From Cocos nucifera (lineage: Eukaryota; Streptophyta; Magnoliopsida; Arecales; Arecaceae): DNA of 64,000 nt. The position numbers and the translations under genes are program-made. The stretch's first letter is position 1. The number at the start of each line of letters is the position of its first letter. Under the pieces are notes generated by a model. The model was not told the DNA's origin and did no database searches. It saw only the letters and a list, made by a program, of their open reading frames with translations. The stretch lies in NCBI GenBank assembly GCA_006176705.1, contig QRFJ01000477.1, positions 782,214 through 846,213 of the forward strand, read 5' to 3'. Positions 45,685 to 58,348 of the stretch are shown here, one piece after another.

Positions 45685-47535
45685 TTCTTGACACTCTGAG
45701 GTCCACTAAAAGTTCTTCTGCTGCCTGAGGGTCTAGAAAAAGAGGAGACATCTCTCGGCCGATATGGAGACAAAGCGGCTGAGAGAGGCTACTTTGCCAG
45801 TTAGGCGCTATACCTCTTTAATTATTTTTGGTGGTGTCATCTCTAGAATTGCTTCGATCTTCTCTAGATTTATCTCGATGCCTCTACGTGAGATCATGAA
45901 ATTAAAAAATTTACCAGTAGTAACTCCAAAGGCACACTTTGCAGGATTCAGCCTCATCTTATATTGACAAAGAGTATTAAAAGTCTCCTAGAGGACAGTG
46001 ATGTAGTCTGATCTCGTGTGACTCTTGACTAACATGTCATCAACATACACCTCCATATTCCAGCTTATCTGATTTTTAAAGATCTTGTTCACTTGCCTTT
46101 GGTATGTGGCCCCCAAATTTTTCAGGCTAAAGGATATTATCCTATAATAAAAGAGCTCACGGTCAATAATAAAGGCCATTTTCTCCTCATCTTTAGGTTC
46201 CATTTGGATTTAATTATAGTGGAAAAAAGCATCCATGAAGCTAAGGAGCTCGTGTCCTGAAGTAGCATCAACCAGTTGGTCGATTTAGGGGAGCGGGTAG
46301 CTATCTTTAGGATAAGCTTTGTTCAGATTGGTGAAGTTGATGCACATGTGCCATTTTCCACTTGCTTTCTTCACCAACATGATATTTGCTAGCCAATCCT
46401 GATACATCCCTTCTCTAATGAAGCCAACTTTGATTAGCTTATCCAACTCCTCAGCTGTAGCCTTTTGACACTCTAGAGTGAAGCTTCATTTCTTTTACTT
46501 TATTGGGTGACACATCGGATCCACTTTTATATAATGGGACATCACCTCTAGATCTATCTCAGGCATGTTCGTGGCTGACTAAGCAAAAAGATCTATGTTT
46601 GCCTGCAAAAGAGTGGTTAGTCGGTCCTTTGTTACCTGATCCAGGCATGAACTAATCTTTATAGTTTGATGAGGATTCTCCTTCCCTAGCAAAATCTTTG
46701 AAAGTTCTTCTAATGGCTGGGTATGTTCCTCGACTAGGTCATCTCGAGTGTCCAACCCTATTGGAAGTTCAAACGGAGTCTCTGTTTGGACCTCTATTCA
46801 AAGCTTGGTAGCAAAGCATCATCGAGCCTTCACAAAGCAAGCTGGAAGATTGCTAAACTCCCATTTATCATTAAGAATTTTACCATCAGGTGATACCTGG
46901 ATACCATAGCTCTCAATGTTTAAAGACTAGGTCTCCCAAGAATCATGTTGTAAGCTAAGAGAAGCTTAATAACTAGGAAGTCTACTTGGATCGTTACTTG
47001 CTATGGCGGGATGCCTACTATGACAGGCAGCTTAATTATACCCTCCAGTGTCACTGAGCTTCTAGAGAAATCTTGGATCGGTATGTCAAATCTACTTAAC
47101 TGATCTAAAGTAAGTTTCATTCAAAAAAAGATAAAAAAAATATAGAATATTGACCGAGCTTCATTATAATTAGAAATATTTAAAGTGATAACCACTGCAT
47201 CATTATGTAGTTGTTGTGTACCTTCTACATTCTGCTCGGTGAAGGTGATGGCATCTCCAAACCTGTCCTCAAGCCTTGGCCAACTGCTGATTAAGATGAC
47301 CCTCTGATTATCATATGGATCTCACCTCTGAGAGGTCATTCTTCTACCACCGTTGGTTCTTCCACCTCCTATGCTAGCACCAACACCAGGTGTTGAGGCT
47401 GACAAGGTGGCTATCGAGCTCTTGGAGGGGGTCAGCATGGAGGAGTTCTTTCTTAGATGAAGTGATTCAATCTTCCTACCTTGATGAGCCTCTCAATTGC
47501 ATCGTGAATGAGGCGGCAATCTTCGATATCATGAC
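45685..47535 (-). pseudogene. Ty3 host: gag end, protease and reverse transcriptase
   Basis: From right to left the minus strand gives the CCHC-like HGHDIEDC with AIERLI at 47535-47450, a protease remnant near 47250-47000 (NDAVVITLNISNYN; the DNGSS motif is lost), then RT: AEELDKLIKVGFIREG, WLANIMLVKKASGKWHMC, the block MEPKDEEKMAFI, catalytic YVDD at 46036-46047, and LCQYKMRLNPAKCAFGV near 45950. It ends at TSECQ before the copia insertion. Several stops are present. Confidence 0.9.
47531..47535. repeat. Target site duplication ATGAC (left) of copia copy 2
   Basis: ATGAC before 47536; the partner is at 57449-57453. It lies in the Ty3 gag codons for His-Gly-His-Asp. Confidence 0.92.
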
Positions 47536-49374
47536 TGAAGAAAAATCCTGATTTCTTAGATCAGGTTCGTTCAGATCTGATCGGATCAAGAGATATATTT
47601 TAAAAACTTTTCTCTTTGATCCGAATCAGATCTGAGATATTTTAGATCTAATTTTTATTATTTTAATAATTAAAATAAAATATAGATAAATTAAATTAGA
47701 TTTAATTTATCTTAATGTAGGGTAATCCTATTACCCATTGATGATCCTGTAAGCAGCGGAAGATTCTAGATCTAGCCACGCAAGTGCCTGGCCTCCATCG
47801 ATATCCACTCAGGCTAGATCTGGAGATCCACTTTTTTTCTATCATGTCTCCAAAAATTAGATCTGAATCTGATTTGGAGGATCTTCAAAATAGCTTTCGA
47901 AGATCAGCAATTGTCCTTTGCAGCAGCGCAGCCTTCTAGCTTTCTATCGCCTTTCTCTCACCTAGATTGCACCAACTGAGATCCCAAACTTCTTTGGGCA
48001 TGGAGAGAAGAGGGAGAAGATGAACTTGGCATGGTGGAGGAAGAGAGAGGCAGCCTTGGGGCATAGAGAATTATTCCTTTTTTTTTTGAGTTGGGTGCAG
48101 GGTCTTATTTATAGACATGCGTGATCCAACTCCTCTTCATCCAACCAATCACAATCCTTTGTGAAATCAGATCTAAATCTGATTGATGGGAATAGAGTCC
48201 CTTGAATTCATCCTTAGATGGTGCCTAAGATCAGTCAAAGTTGGTTCTTAGGAGGAGTCTAATCAGAATCCAATAAGAAGATGGAGTCCCTATCCAATAG
48301 GGACTCCTGAGCGTGGCATGCGCCCTCCTCCTTATCAGTTTCTAGCAAGGGGACAAGCCTCACCAGCTCTCCAATAGGTGCATGATATGTGGATAGAAGT
48401 CAAAGTGTCAATGATCAATATTTGACCAATCAAAGGTTAACTTTTGACCAAAGTTAAAGGACGAAAAATGGTAGGTGACCAAAAATGGCAGGTATTGTCT
48501 TACAAAATAAGACAATCCTTTTCTGACCTGGACAGGCTCCAGTCAGATCTGTGAAGGCCTCTGATCGAGCACAAACTCCTTTGGCTCAATCAGGACAACT
48601 ATTTATGATAGTAAAAGAAGAACGTTAGGTTCAATCGAGTGCTAGCACGATTTTCTTGAACCTAATTGAATCTTATTCAGATCAATTGAATTGGATCAGT
48701 TCAATTGATGATCACCAGATTCAAATCCTTATTTGTGTGATCCAGTTAGGTTCAGTTCTGTATGGTAATGGGATATGTCATGATCTCTATCATTGACATC
48801 ATCAAAACTCCTTTTGATGGATCAGAACTCTTCTGATTCGAACAGCTAGAATGATCGATCATCTAAATCATTCTAATTGCTCCCAAAATCCACTAGTGAC
48901 ACCTAGTAGTATATGGTGGCAACCCATCAGAGCTGAATGCGAACCTCTTGGTGCAGCTACCTGTGTGATTAAGTTCTTCTATCTTGAGCCCCGATCAAAT
49001 TAGGGTTAAGGTGAACTCGTCAAACCCTAGTTTCTATCATATGATGTAATCATTCGATTCAAGTCTGATGTGAAAACCTAAATAGAAATTCTTTCTATTA
49101 TTTCACTCTGCCATGGCCATGGACTTCTGGACTTGATTCTTATGATCATCATAGGGCTGCTCCTCTACCATTGAGGTAGATAGATTCCATCTTGATGCAA
49201 TCCAGATCCTATAATGAACATGCTATAGCCAACATACATCTCAGGATTTCGAATGGCTAGGAGATCGAGTTATGGTGTAGTCAAACTATAACACCCTCAA
49301 GGTGAACTATCGATGCATCTCAGATCAAAGAACCAGACACACTACTGCAGCATCGAGTCAGTCATTGACGAGAA
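47536..49374 (-). repeat. Truncated 3' LTR of copia copy 2
   Basis: Parallel to 55166-57042, then breaks off in the block cagtcattgacgagaa and continues directly with internal sequence (ttaggtcccatcttctc). TATA box on the minus strand at 48103-48113. Confidence 0.92.
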
Positions 49375-51162
49375 TTTTAGGTCCCATCTTCTCAAGGTGG
49401 GCTTCGATTTTTTGTTGTCCCAACGACTTTGTAAGTGGATCTGCCGTATTATTTGTGGAATTGACTCTCTTGACCTCGACGTAACCTTTCTCGAGGTAAT
49501 CGCGGATGAGGTGGTATCGCCGCTCAATGTGATTAGATTTCTGATGAGACCTCGGCTCCTTAGCAAGGGCTATGACGCCATTGTTGTCGCAGTACAGAGG
49601 AATGGCATCTGATAGCATTACTCCGATTTTTGTAGCAAACTTCTTGTACCAGAATGCTTCCTTCACAACCTCTGATGCAGCGATATATTTTGCTTTCATG
49701 GTAGAATCTGCTATCATGGTTTGCTTGAAACTCTTCCAGCTAACAGCACTACTATTTCACACAAACAGACTCCCAGATGTCGACTTTCGATTATCTATAT
49801 CGGATATAAAATCCAAGTCTGTGTATCCTTAGACTTGGAGTTCTCCATTATCAAAGACCAACATCATATCCTTAGTTCTTCTTAAGTACTTAAGGATATC
49901 TTTCATAGAAGTCCAGTATTCTTCACCTGAATTTGACTGATATCTACTTGTGACACTCACAACATGGGCTATATCAGGTCGTGTACATAGCATGGCATAC
50001 ATGAGGCTCCCTATTGCAGAAGCATAAGAGATCTTGCTCATGTGTTCTATTTCCTCAGGTGTGCTAGGGCACATCTTCTTGGAAAGATGAATTCCATATC
50101 TGAAGGGTATTAATCCCCTCTTAGAGTTTTCCATACTAAACCTCTTTAATACTTCCTCTACGTACATCTTCTGTGAAAGTCCTAGCATCCTATTCGGTTT
50201 ATCCTTATAGACCTTAATTCCTAGAATAAAGGATACTTCACCTAGGTCTTTCATGGAGAATTCCATGGACAACCATATTTTGACTGTCGTCAATATGGGA
50301 ATATTATTTTCAATAAGGAGGATGTCATCCACGTACAATACGAGGAAGACAACAGCGCTCCCACTGATCTTTTTGAAGATACATGGTTTCTCTTCATTTT
50401 TTATGAAATCAAACATTTTGATCACATCATTGAGATAAGTGTTCCAGCTCCGAGATGCTTGCTTAAGTCCATATATGGACCTTTGCAGCTTGCAAACCTT
50501 GTGATCAATATCACTGGATGTGAAACCTAGCGGTTGTTCCATATAGATATCTTCCTCAAGATATCCATTTAAGAATACCGTTTTTATGTCCATTTGTCAT
50601 ATTTCATAATCAAAATAGACTGCAACAGCAAGCAATGTGCAGATGGATTTTAGCATAGCCACTGAGGAAAAGGTATCCTAATAGTCAATGCCTTCGCGTT
50701 GACTATAACCTTTTCCCACTAGTCTAGCCTTGAATGTCTCCATATTTTCATCTACACCAATCTTTCTCTTGAAGATCCATTTACACTCAATAGGTACTAT
50801 ACCTTCTGGTGGATCTACCAAGGTCCAGACTTGGTTTGAGTGGATTGAGTCAATTTCTGACCGCATTGCCTTTAGCCATTTCTCAGAGTCGATATCTGAT
50901 ATCACCTTATTGTAGATTTTGGGATCATCACTATGAGCACCATTACCTACGAGGAATATTTTCTCTACTTTATCTAAAACAATACCTAAGTATCTTTCGG
51001 GGGGACGAAAAACTCTTTCCGATCTATGAGGTAGAGAAGGTAGTGTTCTTATTGGCTCAACTTGATTTGGTTCCAATTGGTCCTTAGCTCATTGTACTTG
51101 TGAAACTTTCTCATCAAGCTTAATCTTCTTTTCAATGCCGCAACCTTGAATAAACTATTTTT
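49375..51162 (-). pseudogene. Copia RT and RNase H (copy 2)
   Basis: Here the RNase H missing from copy 1 is present: IPLYCDNNGVIALAKEP, HIERRYHLIRDYL and ADPLTKSLGQQKIEAH at 49358-49717. RT runs from about 51076 to 49829 with KARLVGKGYSQ, DIKTVFLNGYLEEDIYMEQP, YVDD at 50324-50335 and CTRPDIAHVVS. A few stops break it (near 50600 and 49830). The TAG before RT at 51160 is shared with copy 1. Confidence 0.9.
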
Positions 51163-52740
51163 CAAGAAAGATGGCATGTCGACTCACAATCACATTGTGA
51201 TCTTCTAGAATGTAGAAATAGTATTCTAATGACTCTTTAGGATATCCTATGAATCAAGCTCTGAAGGACCTAAACTCTAACTTGTCCGCTTATTGTCTTT
51301 TGACATGAGCCGACAACTCTAAATTCTAAGACGACTCAGACTTGGTTTCTTACCATGTCATATCTCATACGGTGTGGTAGGAATGGTTTTAGAGGGAACC
51401 CTATTCAGTAGATAAATTTAAGTTAACAATGAGTATCTCCCAAGAAAATCAAGAAGGTCTGTGAAGCTCATCATGGATTGGACCATATCCAATAGAGTCC
51501 AGTTTCTTCATTCTGAAATTCCGTTGAGTTGAGGTATTCCTGGTGGAGTCCATTGAGAGACTATGCCATTTTTCTTGAGATAGTCTAGGAATTTTCGACT
51601 AAGGTATTCACCTCCTCAATCTGATCGAAGAACCTTAATGGATTTTTCAGTTTGTTTTTCTACTTCATGTCTGAATTCTTTGAACTTTTCAAAAGCTTCA
51701 GACTTGTGTCTCATAAGATACACATACTCATATCTAGATAGATCATCGGTAAAGGTAATAAAGTAGATAAAATTATCTTTAGCCGGCACATCAAATGGGC
51801 CGCACACATCAGTATGTACTAGGGCAAGGAGATCTGTGGCCCTTTCCTCATGTCCTACAAAAGGGAGTTTAGTCATTTTGCCTTAAAGACAAGATTCATA
51901 AGTTGGATATGACTTGGAAGTCCATAGACTCAATAGCCTATTTTTCTCTAATTTGTTGATCCTATCTTCTGCTATATGACCTAATCTCAGGTGCCATAGA
52001 TACCTATCATTTGGACTATCCCTAGGTCGTTTGGCATTCATGTTTTGCTCGATAGTTAGAACAGATACATCAATATATAGTTGGTAAAGACCGTTAATAA
52101 GGAATCATTTACAATTTTATTTCTTTCATAAAGAATGTTACAATGGTCCTTAAAGAAGGTAATCACATAACCTTCTTGTGCTAAGCATGAAACAAAAATC
52201 AAATTCCTGCTAGTTGCAGGCACATAATAATAGTCTTTCAAAACTAAGTCTAAACCAGATGGTAATCGAAGAGGGTATGTTTCCACCACCACTGCAGCAA
52301 CTCTTGCTCCATTTTTTATGCGTAGGATCATGTCTCCATCCCTCAGCCTCCTGCTATCCTCAAGATCCTACATGGAAGTGCACAGATGAGCACTAGAACC
52401 AGAGTCAAGCACCCAACTGGATGCAGAAGAAACCATAAGGTTAGACTCAATAACGAGCATACCTCCAGAAGGACCTTTCTTTTTATTCTTCAGGGTGGCC
52501 AAGTAAATAGGATAGTTCCGCTTCCAGTGGCCATCGCTATTGCAGTGGAAATACTATTCTTTGACAGCGGCCTTCTTCTTTGGCTCTGTCTTCTTCTTCT
52601 TTCCTCCTTCCACCTTCTGCTTTTTGCAGATTTTTTTTTCTTTTTAGAAGACTTTCTTTTGGAAGAAGTCTATTCCATAGCAAGAATTGAGTCTTTAGAA
52701 CCTTTCATAGAAAGCTCAGCGGTGACTAGCATGTTCATTA
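51163..52740 (-). pseudogene. Copia nucleocapsid, protease and integrase (copy 2)
   Basis: The minus strand gives a zinc knuckle with two Cys changed to Tyr (YFHCNSDGHWKRNY, about 52560-52515), protease WVLDSGSSAHLC near 52410, the GAG-pre-integrase block, and integrase HTDVCGPF with FTDDLSRYEYVYL at 51616-51876. Here the frame runs on through the site where copy 1 has an extra base. Further stops occur in the C-terminal half (51170-51600). Confidence 0.88.
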
Positions 52741-53295
52741 ATTCGACCAAGAAATTTTGAAGTTTATGCATGTGGTAATTCATGATGAATTATCCATATG
52801 CATCAGTCAAGGATTGCAGAATAACATCATTCTACAGATCCAAGTCTAACTTCACACCAAGCTTCTCAAGCTCTTCTAAGTCCTTGATCATCATCAGATA
52901 GTGATCTTGGACTGACTGCCCATCACGCATCTTAGCCTTAAAAAGTCATTTCATGACTTGATACTTGGCTGTGCGACTCTGTTCACCAAACATCTCTTGC
53001 AGGTGAGCCAACATTTGACGAGCAGTTCGATATCTTCATGTTGGCGCTGGAGCTCATCAGACATTGAGCCCAACATGTAATATCTGGCCTTATTATCTTT
53101 ATCTATCCATTTTTTCAGAGATGCTCTCTGTTCAGTGGATGGACGAGCTGGTAAGGTGGGAGAGTCTTGATCCAATACATGGGTTAACTTCTCGGAATCC
53201 AAAATAATTTTGTAGTTCCTGAGCCAATCTTTATAATTGGATCTGATCAGTCTATGTGTGTTCAGGATACATGCTAATGGGTTGGAAGCAGATAT
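52741..53295 (-). pseudogene. Copia gag (copy 2)
   Basis: It matches gag of copy 1 (ISASNPLACILNTHRL, YKDWLRNYKIIL). The start ATG is ATA here. A one-base deletion after QRQHEDI shifts the frame, and the TGA further on is the same as in copy 1. Confidence 0.87.
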
Positions 53296-55150
53296 TTTTC
53301 TGTTGAGAGTCAAAGATTCTAGTTAGATACTATAATTATGACTTGATCAATTTATTTAGAGATTTTATTTTTAAATAAATTAGCTCCCACTATTTTCTCG
53401 GATCCTTACACTCTCTCTGTAGAGATGCAAAAATCTTCATGATTAATGATTTCTAGTGGATGGTGTGGTCTCACCAACTGACTCATCACCTCACCTAACA
53501 GTTATTGATGATGGGTTAGCCAATGAGTGAACAACTCTTGTTCAATGATTCTCTAATCATGGTGCACCCAAACTTGGTCTCTAATTCATGAATCTCACCA
53601 TATCCTGAAATATTGATCCACTCCTTAGTTAAGTCAGACCCACCATTTGCACAGACTGGATTCCTAATTGAGTCTCTCACCGTATCTGAAATATTGAGCC
53701 CAACTCATCCTCCAGCCCATAGCATCCAATGCCTAATAGACATGTTTGCATCTTTTCGGTGCAACTGAGCCACTGTATCCAGCTGAGAATAATCAATCCT
53801 GAGAAGAGTCCGCACATCTACAATGGTGGAAGACCTTAGACTTAATCTTTTCTTAGAGAGAATTGATTCAGGTCTCATTAAACTAGACTTATCATAGTCA
53901 TAACAATTATGACTAACCTAGTAGCATGGGTTAGCTCGGATTATTGACCACCTCAAATCAGAACTGAGTCAACAGATATGGCTAGGTAAGTGAGATCGGT
54001 GAAAGGGATATGCCATTAACTCGTACAAGAATGCATTCAAATCGAGTAGCTCCCAATTAAAAACCAATCAGTCATATCTACCAAACTTACCTTAGACACC
54101 AAATTATTGAGCCAGAACCAATTGGGTTAGCCTACAATCCAGACTCTAACCTTTGAGCCTAATTAGGTCTTGCTTGATCGTGACTCGATCTTGACCCAGA
54201 CTTAATCCTATTAGGCTGGTCAATTTAAGCATTGTTGATCCCATCTAACCAACTCTTGATTCAGTTTAATCAACCGCTTAGACCTAATTGAGCTACCAAA
54301 GTCCAAATCCAGTATTATGAATATATCTTAGATCTAAAATTCTTAATTTTAGACCTAATTAATATTCTATAATTTTAATTCTTAATTAAGTAGGATTCAT
54401 AAATAAAATATGCACAATAAATCCTAGGATTTCAGGATCTAGGGTTTTGCAGAAAGTAAGTTTTGGATTTTTGATTAAGGACGAACGTGCAGCACCCATA
54501 CACGTCATAAGAACATCCCATCGGATAGAAGGAGAGGGCCTTTAAATCCTTCTTCATTCGTATGATCGAACGGCTAAGAGGAATGCCTTAATCAGGAATA
54601 TGTAATACTACAAAATAGTTTTAGATCTATATCATATATCTCATATACAAATTAGATCTAATCATGGACATATTTTGCATACATCTCATGTATCGAATCA
54701 TGCATATTTTCAGATCTAAATTATCTCATAATAATCTAAAAAATTAAATTTAAATTGATCTTATCAAAATAAACTCTAATCTAGACAACTATGTAGAACT
54801 ATTCTACAACTAGTCTAGACATGCATCAATCATATCTCATATGATGTTAAAATTAAATAATTTTTATTTATTATTTTTTAGATGTTATTATAATAATTAT
54901 AATATCAAAAAATAATAAATAAATAGATCTAAAATATGATTTAATCAAATTAAATTATAAACATGCAAGACTATTCTATAGAACTATTCTATTTTAGAAC
55001 TAGTCATGCATATTTTCTAATCTTAGATCCAAATCATTTAATTTTAATTTTTTCTGATTTTAGATCTGATCACATCTCATGTGACATCTAAAATCACTTA
55101 TTTTTTAATTAAAATAAATTTAAAATTAGATCTAAATACTTTAGAACCTT
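53296..55150 (-). other. Leader of copia copy 2
   Basis: Non-coding and parallel to 3763-5622. Confidence 0.8.
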
Positions 55151-55163
55151 GGCTCTGATACCA
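55151..55163 (-). promoter_or_regulatory. Primer binding site, initiator tRNA-Met (copy 2)
   Basis: The minus strand reads TGGTATCAGAGCC, intact, two bases from the LTR. Confidence 0.95.
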
Positions 55164-55165
55164 GT

Positions 55166-57448
55166 TGAAGGAAAAATCCTGATTTTCCTCGGACTAGGTT
55201 CGTTCAGATCTGATCAGATCAAGAGATATATTTTAAAAACTTTTTTCTTTGATTTAAATTAGATCTAAAGATATTTTAGATCTAATTTTTATTATTTTAA
55301 TAATTAAAATAAAATATAGATAAATTAAATCAAATTTAATTTACCTTGATGTAGGGTAATCCTATTACCCGTTGATGATCCTGTAAGCAGCGGAAGGTTC
55401 TGGATCTAGCCACGCAAGTGCCTGGCCTCTACCGATATCCACTTGGGCTGGATCTGAGAGATCCTCTTCTTCTCTATCACATCTCCAAAAATTAGATCTA
55501 AATCTGATTTGGAGGATCTTCAAAATAGCTTTCGAAGATCAGCAATTGTTCTTTGCAGCAGCATAGCCTTCTAGCTTTCTGTCGCCTTTCTCTCGCCTAG
55601 ATTGCACCAACTGAGATCCCAAACTTCTTTGGGCATGGAGAGGAGAGGGAGAAGATGAACTTGGCATGGAGGAGGAAGAGAGAGGCAGCCTTGGGGCGTA
55701 GAGAATTTGATTTTTTTTTTTTGAGTTGGGCATGCAGGGTCTTATTTATAGACTATCCGTGATCCAACTCCTCTTCTTCCCAACCAATCACAACCCTTTG
55801 TGAAATCAGATCTAAATCTGATTGGTGGAAATAGAGTCCCTTGGATTCCATCCTTAGATGGTGCCTAAGACCAGTCAAAGTTGGTTCTTAGGAGAAGTCT
55901 AATTAGAATCCAAAAAGGAGATGGAGTCCTGTCCAACAGGGACTCCTGGGCGCCTCAAGCTTGGGCGCACGCCAAGGGTGGCATGCGCCCTCCTCCTTGC
56001 CAGTTTTTGATAGGAGGACAAGCCCCACCAGCTCTCCAATAGGTGCATGACACATGGATAGAAGTCAAAGTGTCAATGGTCAATATTTGACCAGTCAAAG
56101 GTCAACTTTTGACCAAAGTCAAAGGATGAGAAATGGCAGGTGACCAAAAATGGTAGGTATTGTCTTACAAAATAAGACAACCCTTTTCTGATCTGGACAG
56201 GCTCCAGTCAGACCAAGTGAAGGCCTCTGATCAAGCACAAACTCCTTTGGCTCAGTCAGGATAACTATTTATGATAGTAAAAGAAGAACGTTAGGTTCAA
56301 TCGAGTGCTAGCACGATTTTCTTGAACCTAATTGAATCTCATTCAGATCAATTGAACTGGATCAGTTCAATTGATGATCACCAGATTCAAACCCTTTGTT
56401 TGTGTGATCCTAGTTAGGTTCAGTTCTATATGGTAATGGGATATGTCATGATCTCTATCATCGACATCATCGAAACTCCTTTCGATGGATCAGAACTCTT
56501 CTGATTCGAACAGCTAGAATGATCGATCATCTAAATCATTCTAATTGCTCCCAAAATCCACCAATGACACCTAGCAGTATATGGTGGCAACCCATCAGAG
56601 CTGAATGTGAACCTCTTGGTGCAGCTACCTGTGTGATTAAGTTCTTCTATCTTGAGCCCCGATCAGATTAGGGTTAAGGTGAACTCGTCAAACCCTAGTT
56701 TCTATCATATGATGTAATCATTCGATTTAAGTCCGATGTGAAAATCTAAATAGAAACTCTTTCTATTATTTCACTCTGCCATGGCCATGGGCTTTTGGAC
56801 TTGATTCTTATGATCATCATAGGGCTGCTCCTCTACCACCGAGGTAGATAGATTCCATCTTGATGCAATCCAGTTCCTACAATGAACATGCTATAGCCAA
56901 CATACACCTCAGGATTTCGAATGGCTAGGAGATCGAGTTATGGTGTAGTCAAACTATAACACCCTCAAGGTGAACTGCCGATGCACCTCAGGTCAAAGAA
57001 CCAGACACACCACTGCAGCATCGAGTCAGTCATTGATGAGAAGGTAGACTTCCTAATGACTACTCGAGGTGGTCATGCTCAGTGCCCTCGTTCTTTAACG
57101 AGTACCTGTACTCTCGCTCTAGTGTCTCCACACCATAGACTCAAGACTCATCTATTAAAGAGAAGTGATTGTACACCAATCTTCCGGATCAATCACCATC
57201 CTCGTGATGATCCTATGGTCGGGAGCATTTTATGAGTTAATAATGATTATTCATGTCTTAAATTTTCAAATCTTGAAAATATGAATTATCATTACCATTA
57301 ACTCAAAGGATGTATCATAGACACTAAATACACATATGTGATAGAAAATAATCTATTTTATTGATTATAGTTAAAATTATAATTTTATCCCTAGAAGTGT
57401 ATTACAAGTGTCAGCTAATTCTAGCTTCTAGGGCACATATATCTAACA
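55166..57448 (-). repeat. 5' LTR of copia copy 2 (2283 bp)
   Basis: TG at 55166 and CA at 57448, followed by ATGAC. TATA box TATAAATAAG on the minus strand at about 55739-55750. Against the truncated partner at 47536 the first 265 bases differ at roughly one base in 13 by eye. Confidence 0.94.
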
Positions 57449-57453
57449 ATGAC

Positions 57454-58348
57454 CATGGTCATGATAGTAAAAATAGTGTCTTATAGGATCGCAGCGCTCA
57501 GGCTTCATCCGCATCTTTGGAGGCTGAGGAAGCTCAGTATGAATTTTTATCAAAACCTCTCCCCAAGAGACATTCAAAGGCATATAATTATGGTACCGCC
57601 TTGAGGGAGAGTGCTACCTGTCTCTTCTCTGAGAACTTAGAGATCGGCAATTTCTAGATGGACCTCCATCCTTCTACCTTTAGGGTAAAGATTAAGAGTG
57701 CTAGCAGTAGGTCTCCCTCTTTCCTAGAGAGCGCTTTTTACTTGGTCCCATCGTGATAGGTTCAGTAGGCATGTCCTCAATGAAGGCTTCTTCTAAGCGG
57801 CAAATTTCTCCACTCAATCAAGCATTCCAGTGTAATCCTGACAAAAGGATGTTATTAGCAACTTCTTGAGGTCGTTCTTCAGGAGTCTGCTCATCAGGTT
57901 GGTCATCATGACTGATTGGTCTAGGTCTCAAACTTTTAGGGTTGCCACATTGAAATAGCTCACAAAGTCATGGATCGACTCCCCCTCCTTTTGTCAGATA
58001 GTATTGAGGTAGTCAGACTGCTTTTGCTACTTTTGACTATTGATAAAATGCACAACCAAAGATCGGCTTAGTTCTTCGAAAGAGTGGGCAAAGCTACCTT
58101 TAGATTCGAATACCACTATCGGACTGCTCCCTTAAGAGTGGCAGGGAATGCCCGACAAAGAATAGCATCTGATGCTCCTTGGAAGAGCAATGCCACCTTG
58201 AAGATTTTTATATGATCGATGGGATTAGAGGTCCCATCATAGATCTTGAACTAAGGCAGCTTAAAGTTAGTAGGCAGTGGCTCCTTCATTATTTTTGAAT
58301 CAAAAGGTGGCTTACCACTGAACCCATCATAGGGTAGAGCTGAAGAAG
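57454..58348 (-). pseudogene. Ty3 host: gag N-terminal and central part
   Basis: The minus strand reads PLPTNFKLP, a stop, FKIYDGTSNPIDHIKIF and LLFQGASDAILCRAF with ATLKGAVR, the capsid core of plant Ty3 gag, then a less conserved stretch to the FYYHDHGHDI region, which continues at 47535. It is cut at 58348 by the LTR of the next element, so the gag start lies beyond the window or inside its far flank. Confidence 0.87.

Larger units (their letters stand above)
47536..57448 (-). mobile_element. Ty1/copia element, family A copy 2, TSD ATGAC
   Basis: A whole insertion of 9913 bp with intact 5-bp duplications. It has the same layout and close sequence similarity to copy 1 at 1-7914. The 5' LTR 55166-57448 is complete. 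The 3' LTR is cut short at 49374 by a deletion of roughly 440 bp that took the outer part of U3, the polypurine tract and a few dozen bases of internal sequence. Because both duplications are present, the deletion came after insertion. Gag and pol have stops and frameshifts. Confidence 0.95.
20026..58348 (-). mobile_element. Old Ty3/gypsy (Tat-lineage-like) host element, broken into six coding pieces
   Basis: Read right to left and skipping the later insertions, the minus strand gives gag, a CCHC-like knuckle, protease, RT, RNase H, a second RNase H-like domain (WTLHVDG), integrase and a pol stop at 20026-20028. This order (integrase last) is Ty3/gypsy, and the second RNase H is characteristic of the Tat lineage. 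The interruptions at 20165-22602, 24263-31983, 32069-35522, 35896-45684 and 47536-57448 each carry a 5-bp target duplication, and the reading continues across each when one duplication is removed. The remaining coding sequence totals about 5 kb. It has many stops. The 60-bp array and antisense ORFs to the left probably belong to it. Its LTRs are not seen. Confidence 0.88.
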
